Made by a program: the position numbers and the translations under genes. From assembly GCA_046590195.1 (NCBI GenBank), contig JBKJTP010000130.1:1-5401 (forward strand): DNA of 5,401 bases, in the 5' to 3' direction. The DNA is from JBKJTP01 sp046590195 (GTDB taxonomy: Bacteria; Bacteroidota; Ignavibacteria; Palsa-1295). The notes under the pieces are model-generated. The model was not told the origin of the DNA. It made no database searches and worked only from the letters and a program-made list of their open reading frames with translations. Within the stretch, counting starts at the first letter, position 1; every line of letters begins with the position of its first letter. Positions 1-5,401 of this stretch are shown piece after piece.

Positions 1-1
1 C

Positions 2-2362
2 AAGCTTTACTCTGTGCTGATCGGCGCTTATGGCACGAGTGTCATCACGAGCGTCGCCTGGGCAATGGCTGGGATGTTCGTGAGCGTGGATGTAAGTACA
101 AGAGGAGGCGGGACAACCCAGCTCGATTGGTACCTCATGCTCAATGTCGCGATGGATGCTGGGATCCTGTTCCTGCTCCTTGGCTTGCGTAGGATGTACT
201 ACAATATGGAGTACTCGGTCACCTCGCTCACTCCAGCAAGTGCGCAGAATGTGATGGCGATGCACAAGGCGCTCTTCGATGGTGATGAAGAGATGCATGG
301 ATCGGTGATGCAATCGGTCGATCAGCATTCCGCCAACGTTCGAGGCCGCAAGCGCGGGCTGCTCAACTTCCCGTTCTTGTCGTTGGAATTCATGCCGGGC
401 ATCCTCACGCTCAAGCCAGGCTTCTTTACGATGAGCCGAAGCGAGCGCGTGCGCATATTGAAGAAGCAGGTGATGCGAAAGCCGGAAGAGAGAGTGCGAT
501 CGTTCTCGCCGGAGCTTGCCGACATGCTGTTTCGTCTGGGAAGTGCGTCTCATGCACTGGTCACGCTCGCGCATTACACACACATCCGTAGCCGTGAGAA
601 GACGGGCTATGTGATGCCTGATGCGCGCGACAGGTTGCAGGGAGATATCATTACAGGTGCGCCGCCATTCAATAGCATTTCGGCATTGCCCGATGGTCCA
701 GGCAAGCCCGAGAATTACAAACCCGCAACTCCAGCGACTGCAAAGCTCGTCGCGCCCCGTGTCGTGACTTCAACACGCGATGTTCAGATACCCAAGGAAG
801 TTGATTATTGCATCGTCGGCTCCGGTGCTGGTGGAGCAGTGATGGCGTACAGGCTTGCACAGAAAGAGCCGAATGCGAAGATCGTAGTGATCGAGCGTGG
901 CCCGCGCTACTCGCCGCTGCAGGACTTCAATGATAACGAGATGGAGATGGTCCGCAAGCTCTACAAAGAGGGAGGGCTGCAACAGACCAAGCGCTTTGAC
1001 ATGATGATCCTGCAAGGTGAGTGCATGGGCGGCACGACGGTGATAAATAACTCAGTCTGCTTTGCGATGCCAGATCCGATAAAGAAGACATGGGAGACGG
1101 AGTACGGACTCGATCTATCCAGACTCGATGCTGAGTACAAGCGAATTGCTGACGAGATCGAAATTCGCGAGACAGATCCGAACTCGATCAATACGCGTGT
1201 CGAGAAAGTATTTCGCAAGGGTGTAGCCGAGATGCCTGCAAGTCATGGTCTGAAGGCCGAGTCATTGCTTGCCAATCATAGCAACATCATGGGTGAAGGC
1301 CTGTGTAATCTCGGCAACAAGCGGATGCGCAAGCGCTCGATGCTGGAAACATATATTCCGTGGGCTGAAGCGAGGGGAGTGGAGTTCATCAGCGAAACGA
1401 GTGCTGTGCGCTTCTATAACGATGGCTCGCGTGTGACCGGCGTTCTACTGCGATCCGACCTCGGGACGCTTACGAGCATGAAGATCAACAAAGCGTTGGT
1501 CGTTGCTGGTGGCGTCATCGCGAGCAGCCACTTCCTCATGCGCAGCGGTGTGACGAGGAATGTCGGCGAGCGCATGAGTTGCAACTTCGCATTCCCACTT
1601 GCCTTCGAGTTCGAAGAAGAGCTCAAGGCATACGACGGCACCCAGATCACTCTAGGTGCACTCGATCCGAATAGTCGTGCGGTCTGGGAAACCTACATGA
1701 ATCCGCCAGCCTCATTCGCGCTCTCGATACCATTCTACTTTGAAGAGCATCAACGCACGATGGAGCGGTACTCCTACATGGTGAACTTCGGCTCGCTTGT
1801 TGGCTCTGAGCCGAATGGGAAGATCGAAGCAAAGGCCGATGTGCTCAATGGTCGCGCATTCACCTGGACACTCGGCACGCGTGACAAGGAGAATATCAAG
1901 CTTGCTCTCTCCATCGGAGTTCAACTTGGCAAACACGCTGGGGCAAAGTACGCGATCGTGCCGACGGAGCCTGGATTGCGCCTCGATCTCAGCAGCAACG
2001 ATGCGGATCGATTCGTCAAAGCATTGAATGATTATCCGATCAACATCAACGACCTGCGCCTGACCAGCGCACACCCGCAAGGCGGCAATGGCATGGCTGC
2101 TACCGGCTCGCCGAGAAGCAGCGAACGTGTCGTCAACGAGAACTTCCAGGTCGAGGGCTTCGACAATCTCTATGTGGCCGATGCTTCGGTGTTCCCGACT
2201 GGCATCACGGTTAATCCACAGTGGACGATCATGGCGCTGAGCTCAATGGCCGCGGAGAAAGTAGCAGCAACGCCAAAGGCGACAGGCGCGCTCGCATGGC
2301 CTCCAGAATCGAAGTCAACTCTGCCATGGCTCTTTACAAAGAAGAAGGAGGTGGTACGATGA
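2..2362 (+). CDS. Membrane-anchored GMC-family FAD-dependent oxidoreductase (5' end outside window)
   Basis: This is probably a flavoenzyme oxidising an alcohol group (sterol, long-chain alcohol or sugar-like; substrate unknown) at the membrane. A GTG at 14 could start it, but the frame stays open to base 2 (K-L-Y-S) and a hydrophobic helix begins there, so the real start is likely upstream. Residues below count from that GTG. Predicted membrane helices lie at about 1-25 and 39-60. Residues 66-260 form a mostly helical linker. Its end (HYTHIRSREKTGY, near 190-200) resembles the segment before the FAD domain in long-chain alcohol oxidases. The FAD Rossmann motif GSGAGG is at 269-274, after VDYCIV, with the ribose-binding acid in VVIERGP. 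The GMC motif GGTTVINNS is at 339-347. The C-terminal catalytic pair is probably His687 (AHPQGGNGM) and Asn734 (TVNPQWTIMAL). The usual HPxGxCRMG is replaced by HPQGGNGMA, as in a GMC subgroup. The fold looks intact. GMC membership is near certain; the substrate is not. Confidence 0.93.
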   Translation, partial: KLYSVLIGAYGTSVITSVAWAMAGMFVSVDVSTRGGGTTQLDWYLMLNVAMDAGILFLLLGLRRMYYNMEYSVTSLTPASAQNVMAMHKALFDGDEEMHGSVMQSVDQHSANVRGRKRGLLNFPFLSLEFMPGILTLKPGFFTMSRSERVRILKKQVMRKPEERVRSFSPELADMLFRLGSASHALVTLAHYTHIRSREKTGYVMPDARDRLQGDIITGAPPFNSISALPDGPGKPENYKPATPATAKLVAPRVVTSTRDVQIPKEVDYCIVGSGAGGAVMAYRLAQKEPNAKIVVIERGPRYSPLQDFNDNEMEMVRKLYKEGGLQQTKRFDMMILQGECMGGTTVINNSVCFAMPDPIKKTWETEYGLDLSRLDAEYKRIADEIEIRETDPNSINTRVEKVFRKGVAEMPASHGLKAESLLANHSNIMGEGLCNLGNKRMRKRSMLETYIPWAEARGVEFISETSAVRFYNDGSRVTGVLLRSDLGTLTSMKINKALVVAGGVIASSHFLMRSGVTRNVGERMSCNFAFPLAFEFEEELKAYDGTQITLGALDPNSRAVWETYMNPPASFALSIPFYFEEHQRTMERYSYMVNFGSLVGSEPNGKIEAKADVLNGRAFTWTLGTRDKENIKLALSIGVQLGKHAGAKYAIVPTEPGLRLDLSSNDADRFVKALNDYPININDLRLTSAHPQGGNGMAATGSPRSSERVVNENFQVEGFDNLYVADASVFPTGITVNPQWTIMALSSMAAEKVAATPKATGALAWPPESKSTLPWLFTKKKEVVR
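2345..2352 (+). promoter_or_regulatory. Perfect Shine-Dalgarno sequence AAGGAGGT
   Basis: AAGGAGGT matches the 16S rRNA 3' end over eight bases and sits 6 bases before the ATG at 2359, an ideal spacing. It lies inside the last codons of the oxidoreductase gene (K-K-E-V-V), so it could be coincidental coding sequence. The annotated starts at 2399 and 4027 have no comparable site. The ATG it serves opens only a 15-codon frame, so its job may be to load or re-load ribosomes just ahead of the metallophosphoesterase gene. Confidence 0.5.
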
Positions 2363-2406
2363 GGAAGCTTGAAGAACTGCCAACCCTTGTAAGAAACCAT
2401 GATTAA
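2359..2406 (+). CDS. Possible 15-residue coupling or leader ORF (MRKLEELPTLVRNHD)
   Basis: The start ATG overlaps the stop codon of the oxidoreductase as ATGA, a classic translational-coupling arrangement, and is preceded at ideal distance by AAGGAGGT. The frame ends at TAA 2404-2406, overlapping the metallophosphoesterase start (ATG 2399) by 8 bases. Ribosomes ending here could restart on the downstream gene. Alternatively, these residues may be the true N-terminus of the metallophosphoesterase, cut off by a one-base indel: removing one A from the AAA at 2394-2396 would fuse the frames as LVRTMIKIQELL. The peptide has no recognisable function. The signal is good but the product is speculative. 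Confidence 0.3.
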   Translation: MRKLEELPTLVRNHD

Positions 2407-3964
2407 AATTCAAGAGCTTCTCAACGAGGCGGAAGTGATCGCGAACTATGACGCGCAGCCGGAGATCGTGCGGCTGGAGTGCGATAAGCCGGTCTATATC
2501 ATCAGCGATCTGCATCTCGCGCGTGGCCGCGATATCTCCGGCAACTTCGCAGGTACCGAGAATTTCTTCTATGATGACGAGTTCGCTCGTTTCTTACGAA
2601 AGATCGATCGTACAGCAGAGGGCGCGCCGGCTCTGCTCGTCATCAATGGCGACTTCATTGATTTTCTCCGCGTGACCGATGTGCCGCAGGGCCATGCCGC
2701 CATACGCGAGTGGAGCTACTTCCTATCGCGCGTCGGGATCGACAAAAGCGAGGGCGAGCTAGCTAATGCCATCAGCGAGAAGGAGCATGAGGATGGACTG
2801 AAGACGCACGAGTTCAAGTCGGTCTGGAAGATGATGGCGATCGCGGAGGGACACTACGATCTCTTCAACGCGCTCGCGGATTGGCTCGCGAGAGGGAATG
2901 AACTGATACTCTTAAAGGGCAATCACGATCTCGAATGGGCATGGCCTGGTGTGCGTAACGCGCTCAGACTCATTCTCACCGATCGAATGAGCGAGCTCGA
3001 TCCATCTGCGAGTTATGACGATCATCTTGAGTCGCTCACATCCGGACTCGGCTTCATCGATCGTGCGATGCTGCTGAACAATGAGCTCTACATCGAGCAC
3101 GGACATCGGTATGATGCTTACTCATGCGTTCGCCCGATGGACCAGAACTTCCTGACGCATAGTCCGGACGAATTGAATATCCCGCTTGGTTCGATGTTCA
3201 ACCGCTACGTCATTAACAAGATCGAACTAGCGTATCCGTATTACGATAACGTCCGCCCGAGGGCAAGCTTGCTACCGATGCTTGTTCGAGAGCGATTGCC
3301 GCTAGCAATAAAGCTGCTGTTCTGGCATCTCCCATTCGTCCTGCGGGTGCTTCCCAAAAAGCAATACGCTTGGCCGGTGTTCCGGCCAGCGATCCTGTTC
3401 GTATTGTTTGTTGTGTTGCCAATGGCATTCGTCGGCTATGAGGTGTATCAGATCCTGAAGCCAGCGTTGTCTTCAACGATCGCGTCTCAGGAGTCTGCTT
3501 TGTCCGGGCAGATACTCTCATTCCTCAATGGCATTGGCGCAATGGTCGGCAGCTACATTATGGCAAGACTCTTTGCGTATCTCAAGCTTGAAGAGCCGAT
3601 CACTCTTGCACCCGAAGCGACGATGCTAATGCAGAAGGTGAAAGAGGCGAAGTACTATGTGATGGGGCACACGCACTATCCAGAGCAATTCGTGGACAAG
3701 GGCAAGCACTTCTTCAACTCCGGTACCTGGATACCAATGGTCGAGAACACAAGCTCAGCGATCAAGATGGAGAAGACGTTTACGTTGCTTCGGTTCTCGC
3801 TCGATGCATTTGGCAAGTTCTCGCCGACCGTGCTTGAGCGTTGGAATGACGATGCCGAGCGGATCGAGCAGCTTGTGCTCACTACGGAGAAGAGCTCTAT
3901 GCTCAAGAGCTATCGGGTCAAGCGCAAGACGAAGAAGATGCTTGCCCAATTGGCGAGCGCTTAG
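2399..3964 (+). CDS. Calcineurin-like metallophosphoesterase with a membrane-spanning insertion
   Basis: This is a two-metal phosphohydrolase of the calcineurin-like superfamily. All core motifs are present: D37-x-H39 (SDLHLA), G84-D-F-I-D88, G174-N-H-D177, H234-G-H236 and G423-H-T-H426 (followed by YPE). The motif order and the GHTHxP-like end recall UDP-2,3-diacylglucosamine diphosphatases (LpxH type). However, LpxH is about 240 residues and has HGD where this protein has HGH, so LpxH function is not assigned. About 186 residues lie between HGH and GHTH. They include an amphipathic stretch (near 295-325) and two hydrophobic helices at about 331-352 and 372-395, which would anchor the enzyme in the membrane, probably with the catalytic core on one face. 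No signal peptide is present, which suggests a cytoplasmic active site. The start lacks a good Shine-Dalgarno sequence; translation may depend on the upstream gene, which ends 36 bases earlier. The gene is probably in an operon with the oxidoreductase. Confidence 0.93.
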   Translation: MIKIQELLNEAEVIANYDAQPEIVRLECDKPVYIISDLHLARGRDISGNFAGTENFFYDDEFARFLRKIDRTAEGAPALLVINGDFIDFLRVTDVPQGHAAIREWSYFLSRVGIDKSEGELANAISEKEHEDGLKTHEFKSVWKMMAIAEGHYDLFNALADWLARGNELILLKGNHDLEWAWPGVRNALRLILTDRMSELDPSASYDDHLESLTSGLGFIDRAMLLNNELYIEHGHRYDAYSCVRPMDQNFLTHSPDELNIPLGSMFNRYVINKIELAYPYYDNVRPRASLLPMLVRERLPLAIKLLFWHLPFVLRVLPKKQYAWPVFRPAILFVLFVVLPMAFVGYEVYQILKPALSSTIASQESALSGQILSFLNGIGAMVGSYIMARLFAYLKLEEPITLAPEATMLMQKVKEAKYYVMGHTHYPEQFVDKGKHFFNSGTWIPMVENTSSAIKMEKTFTLLRFSLDAFGKFSPTVLERWNDDAERIEQLVLTTEKSSMLKSYRVKRKTKKMLAQLASA

Positions 3965-4026
3965 GGGTGTAACAACCGGAGCCGAAGCGACTTCTTAAAG
4001 GCATTCAGTAGTCTAGTTATTGTCTC
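3965..4026 (+). other. Short intergenic gap before the lipoprotein gene
   Basis: These 62 bases separate the metallophosphoesterase stop from the lipoprotein start. I see no hairpin terminator, no convincing Shine-Dalgarno sequence before ATG 4027 (the upstream bases are TCTAGTTATTGTCTC) and no clear -35/-10 pair. The stretch TAGTTATTG near 4013 loosely recalls the Bacteroidota -7 element (TAnnTTTG) but does not match it. Read-through from the upstream gene is therefore as likely as a separate promoter. Confidence 0.4.
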
Positions 4027-5187
4027 ATGATGTATCTTCGACTTGTTCTTGCGATCGCGTTTCTCGGACTCACCGCAAGCTGCGATAGCAGCAACCCTGT
4101 AGATCCAGATCCCGGTGAAGGGGACACAACCTATTTCCGGATAATTGCGCTGAGCCAGGATACGCTTTACATTGGAGAGTCGTCTCGGCTTACCGTTACA
4201 GATCTACCAACGACGGTCGATTCTCTTCGGCTCTTCATCGGCACGACCTTCGTACCGATCACAGCGATATCCAGCACAGACGTCACGTTTCAGATCCCTA
4301 CTGATGCATCGAGCGGCACAGTACGGCTCTATAAGACGGACAGCATTCTCGCCAAAGGTACATTCCTCGTAACAGTGCTGCCAAGAAGCATCAGCTCGAT
4401 CAAAGGCGCCTTCACTGGCTTCACACCAAAGCAAGGGTACGAAGGGGAGCGGGTGATGATCGGTGGGATCGATCTCTCACAACGCGTGCGTGATTATCAG
4501 GTCACGATCGGCGATCTTGCGCAGCCTGTCGAATACGTAGATTCAGTTCGCATGTTCATTCGCGTAGCTCCGGGCACAAAGACGGGCCCGCTCAAGGTCA
4601 AGCTGTTCGATCGCAGCGCTGTTGAACTCGGTACATTTGAGAAGCTAGAAGCAGGCGGAGGCAAGCTGTTGGAAGAGGGGAGATTGAAGCAGCTCTCGTT
4701 CCGGGGTGGCGATATCGCTGGACGGACCGAATCGATCGTTACGTCCGGTAGAGATACTATTTTGATGCAGTCCATGGAGGCGATCAAGATGAATATGTCG
4801 AGCACGATCATTGACGCACCAATTCAGGCCCTTGGTGATTCGCTTATCGTCACGTTCAACGAGAATGCAAGTCTCAATCAGACCATCGAGTTAAGACTCA
4901 AAGTCGATAACACGAACAACACGGCGAGCGGCGTCATCCGGTACCACTATCGTGATAACGTAACCTTTGGCAACCCGGCGCATCTAACAGAGATCCGCAT
5001 TACAGATATGCGTTGGCTCAGGACGAACACGAGCTACATGCTCTACGCATACAATGCCGATGTGACCGACAAGGTCACGAGCATTACCATAGTCGACACC
5101 GATCCAGAGAATGGCAAAGTGACATCAGTCACCCGCTACGATGGAGGGAAGATCGGCTCGTGGATACAGATCAACATGAATTTTTAG
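4027..5187 (+). CDS. Lipoprotein with two IPT/TIG-like domains, function unknown
   Basis: The N-terminus is a type II lipoprotein signal peptide: Arg5, a hydrophobic core LVLAIAFLGL, then the lipobox LTAS-C with the lipidated Cys19. ATG 4030 is an equally possible start and leaves the signal unchanged. The mature protein begins CDSSNPVDPDPGEGD, an acidic, proline-rich tether. Acidic residues just after the cysteine can mark surface export in some Bacteroidota, but this is only suggestive here. Residues 36-117 form a divergent IPT/TIG-like beta-sandwich (ending ASSGTVRLYK...FLVTVLP). Residues 126-197 form a clearer one (GFTPKQGYEGERVMIGG ... APGTKTGPLKVKLFD). Residues about 210-386 are rich in predicted beta strands and match no family I know. 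No catalytic motif, type IX secretion tail or cysteine other than those in the lipobox region is apparent. It is probably a cell-envelope binding or structural protein. Any link with the two upstream enzymes is inferred only from position. Confidence 0.88.
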   Translation: MMYLRLVLAIAFLGLTASCDSSNPVDPDPGEGDTTYFRIIALSQDTLYIGESSRLTVTDLPTTVDSLRLFIGTTFVPITAISSTDVTFQIPTDASSGTVRLYKTDSILAKGTFLVTVLPRSISSIKGAFTGFTPKQGYEGERVMIGGIDLSQRVRDYQVTIGDLAQPVEYVDSVRMFIRVAPGTKTGPLKVKLFDRSAVELGTFEKLEAGGGKLLEEGRLKQLSFRGGDIAGRTESIVTSGRDTILMQSMEAIKMNMSSTIIDAPIQALGDSLIVTFNENASLNQTIELRLKVDNTNNTASGVIRYHYRDNVTFGNPAHLTEIRITDMRWLRTNTSYMLYAYNADVTDKVTSITIVDTDPENGKVTSVTRYDGGKIGSWIQINMNF

Positions 5188-5189
5188 GG

Positions 5190-5252
5190 GCTAGCGGACA
5201 GCGGCTAGCGTATAGCGTATAGCGTATAGCGTTCAGCGTCTAGCGTATAGAG
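5190..5252. repeat. Degenerate heptamer tandem array (NNYAGCG, nine units)
   Basis: Nine successive 7-base units start 2 bases after the lipoprotein stop codon: gctAGCG, gacAGCG, gctAGCG, three tatAGCG, ttcAGCG, tctAGCG and tatAGAG. The last four bases AGCG are constant in eight of nine units. The third base is always a pyrimidine, and the first two vary. The array is non-coding, and the period of 7 argues against a protein repeat. It resembles the short tandemly repeated heptamers known in some bacterial intergenic regions. Its function is unknown. Confidence 0.9.
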
Positions 5253-5259
5253 TCTTAGG

Positions 5260-5300
5260 CACACCGTCATTTCGAGCGTTGGGAGAAATGACGGCGTGTG
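5260..5300. repeat. Imperfect hairpin of the CGTCATTTCGAGC intergenic-repeat type
   Basis: The left arm CACAC plus CGTCATTTC (5260-5273) pairs with GAAATGACG plus GTGTG (5285-5293 and 5296-5300). Nine and five base pairs are separated by a two-base bulge (GC, 5294-5295), and the loop is 11 bases. Sequences starting CGTCATTTCGAGC recur between genes in many Bacteroidota-like genomes, which is from memory and untested here. It could be a palindromic interspersed repeat or part of a composite terminator together with the next hairpin. Confidence 0.7.
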
Positions 5301-5305
5301 AAAGC

Positions 5306-5343
5306 AAGAATCCCGAGATCGATTAATTGATCTCGGGATTCTT
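5306..5343 (+). terminator. Strong hairpin, likely transcription terminator (possibly bidirectional)
   Basis: The arms AAGAATCCCGAGATC (5306-5320) and GATCTCGGGATTCTT (5329-5343) are perfect 15-base inverted repeats around the 8-base loop GATTAATT. The 3' arm ends in TTCTTT and the 5' arm is preceded by A-rich sequence, so the structure could end transcripts from either side. The T-run is short and interrupted. It lies 118 bases past the lipoprotein stop and is the best candidate for ending this transcript. It may equally be one copy of a dispersed palindromic repeat. Confidence 0.65.
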
Positions 5344-5356
5344 TGACAATGAAATT

Positions 5357-5401
5357 CACTCAGCACTCAGCACTCAGCACTCAGCACTCAGCACTCAGCA
5401 C
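5357..5401. repeat. Perfect heptamer tandem array (ACTCAGC), cut by window edge
   Basis: From 5358 the unit ACTCAGC repeats six times without a mismatch, and a seventh begins at the right edge, so the full length is unknown. Perfect identity suggests recent expansion by replication slippage, in contrast with the degenerate array at 5190-5252. It has no coding potential of note. It may be a length-variable locus. Confidence 0.93.

Noticed and set aside
1712..2080. Minus-strand ORF of 122 codons inside the oxidoreductase gene
   Set aside because: It lies wholly opposite a strongly supported coding frame and its translation shows no domain or motif. It is a shadow of codon bias on the plus strand.
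3213..3521. Minus-strand ORF of 102 codons inside the metallophosphoesterase gene
   Set aside because: It lies opposite the membrane-insertion part of a well-supported gene. The Ala/Arg/Ser-rich translation is what antisense of hydrophobic codons gives.
2399..3964. Assignment of the metallophosphoesterase as lpxH
   Set aside because: It is twice the usual length, has HGH instead of the LpxH HGD motif, and carries a membrane insertion. The superfamily call is safe but the specific function is not.
4497..4811. Minus-strand ORF of 104 codons inside the lipoprotein gene
   Set aside because: It is low-complexity Ser/Pro/Asn-rich translation with no motif, fully antisense to a gene with a clear signal peptide and domains.
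5013..5222. Plus-strand ORF running out of the lipoprotein gene into the heptamer array
   Set aside because: It is in a different frame from the lipoprotein, has a biased His/Arg/Ser composition, and gains length only from the repeat. There is no ribosome site.
5190..5401. CRISPR-like array
   Set aside because: The repeats are 7 bases long with no spacers, and no cas gene is present, so these are simple tandem repeats.

Overview
The window is about 5.4 kb of bacterial DNA with moderate GC content. It carries three plus-strand genes, tightly packed, followed by a roughly 210-base repeat-rich intergenic tail. No RNA gene, CRISPR array, transposase or phage gene was seen. The organism cannot be named with confidence. 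The style (type II lipoproteins with immunoglobulin-like IPT/TIG folds, weak Shine-Dalgarno sequences before two of the starts, heptamer arrays and CGTCATTTCGAGC-type hairpins between genes) suggests a member of the Bacteroidota/Chlorobiota (FCB) group. This is an inference from style, not from a marker gene.

Layout: (1) Bases 2-2362 hold the 3' part of a membrane-anchored GMC-type flavin oxidoreductase. Its reading frame is open to the left edge, so the true start is probably outside the window. It has two membrane helices, a helical linker of about 200 residues resembling long-chain alcohol oxidases, then a complete FAD domain and GMC C-terminal domain. (2) Bases 2359-2406 hold a possible 15-codon ORF behind a perfect Shine-Dalgarno sequence. 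It overlaps the end of gene 1 and the start of gene 2. (3) Bases 2399-3964 encode a 521-residue calcineurin-like metallophosphoesterase. All its metal-binding motifs are present, but the last two are separated by a long insertion carrying two predicted membrane helices. (4) Bases 4027-5187 encode a 386-residue lipoprotein with two IPT/TIG-like domains and a C-terminal beta-rich region I do not recognise. (5) Bases 5188-5401 hold a degenerate heptamer array, two hairpins and a second, perfect heptamer array that runs off the right edge.

Genes 1 and 2 are separated by 36 bases on the same strand and both encode membrane-associated enzymes, so they are probably co-transcribed. A role in oxidising and dephosphorylating envelope lipids or lipid-like molecules is plausible but unproven. 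The lipoprotein gene follows after 62 bases and could be in the same transcript or have its own promoter; no promoter could be recognised. The strong hairpin at 5306-5343 is the likely transcript end.
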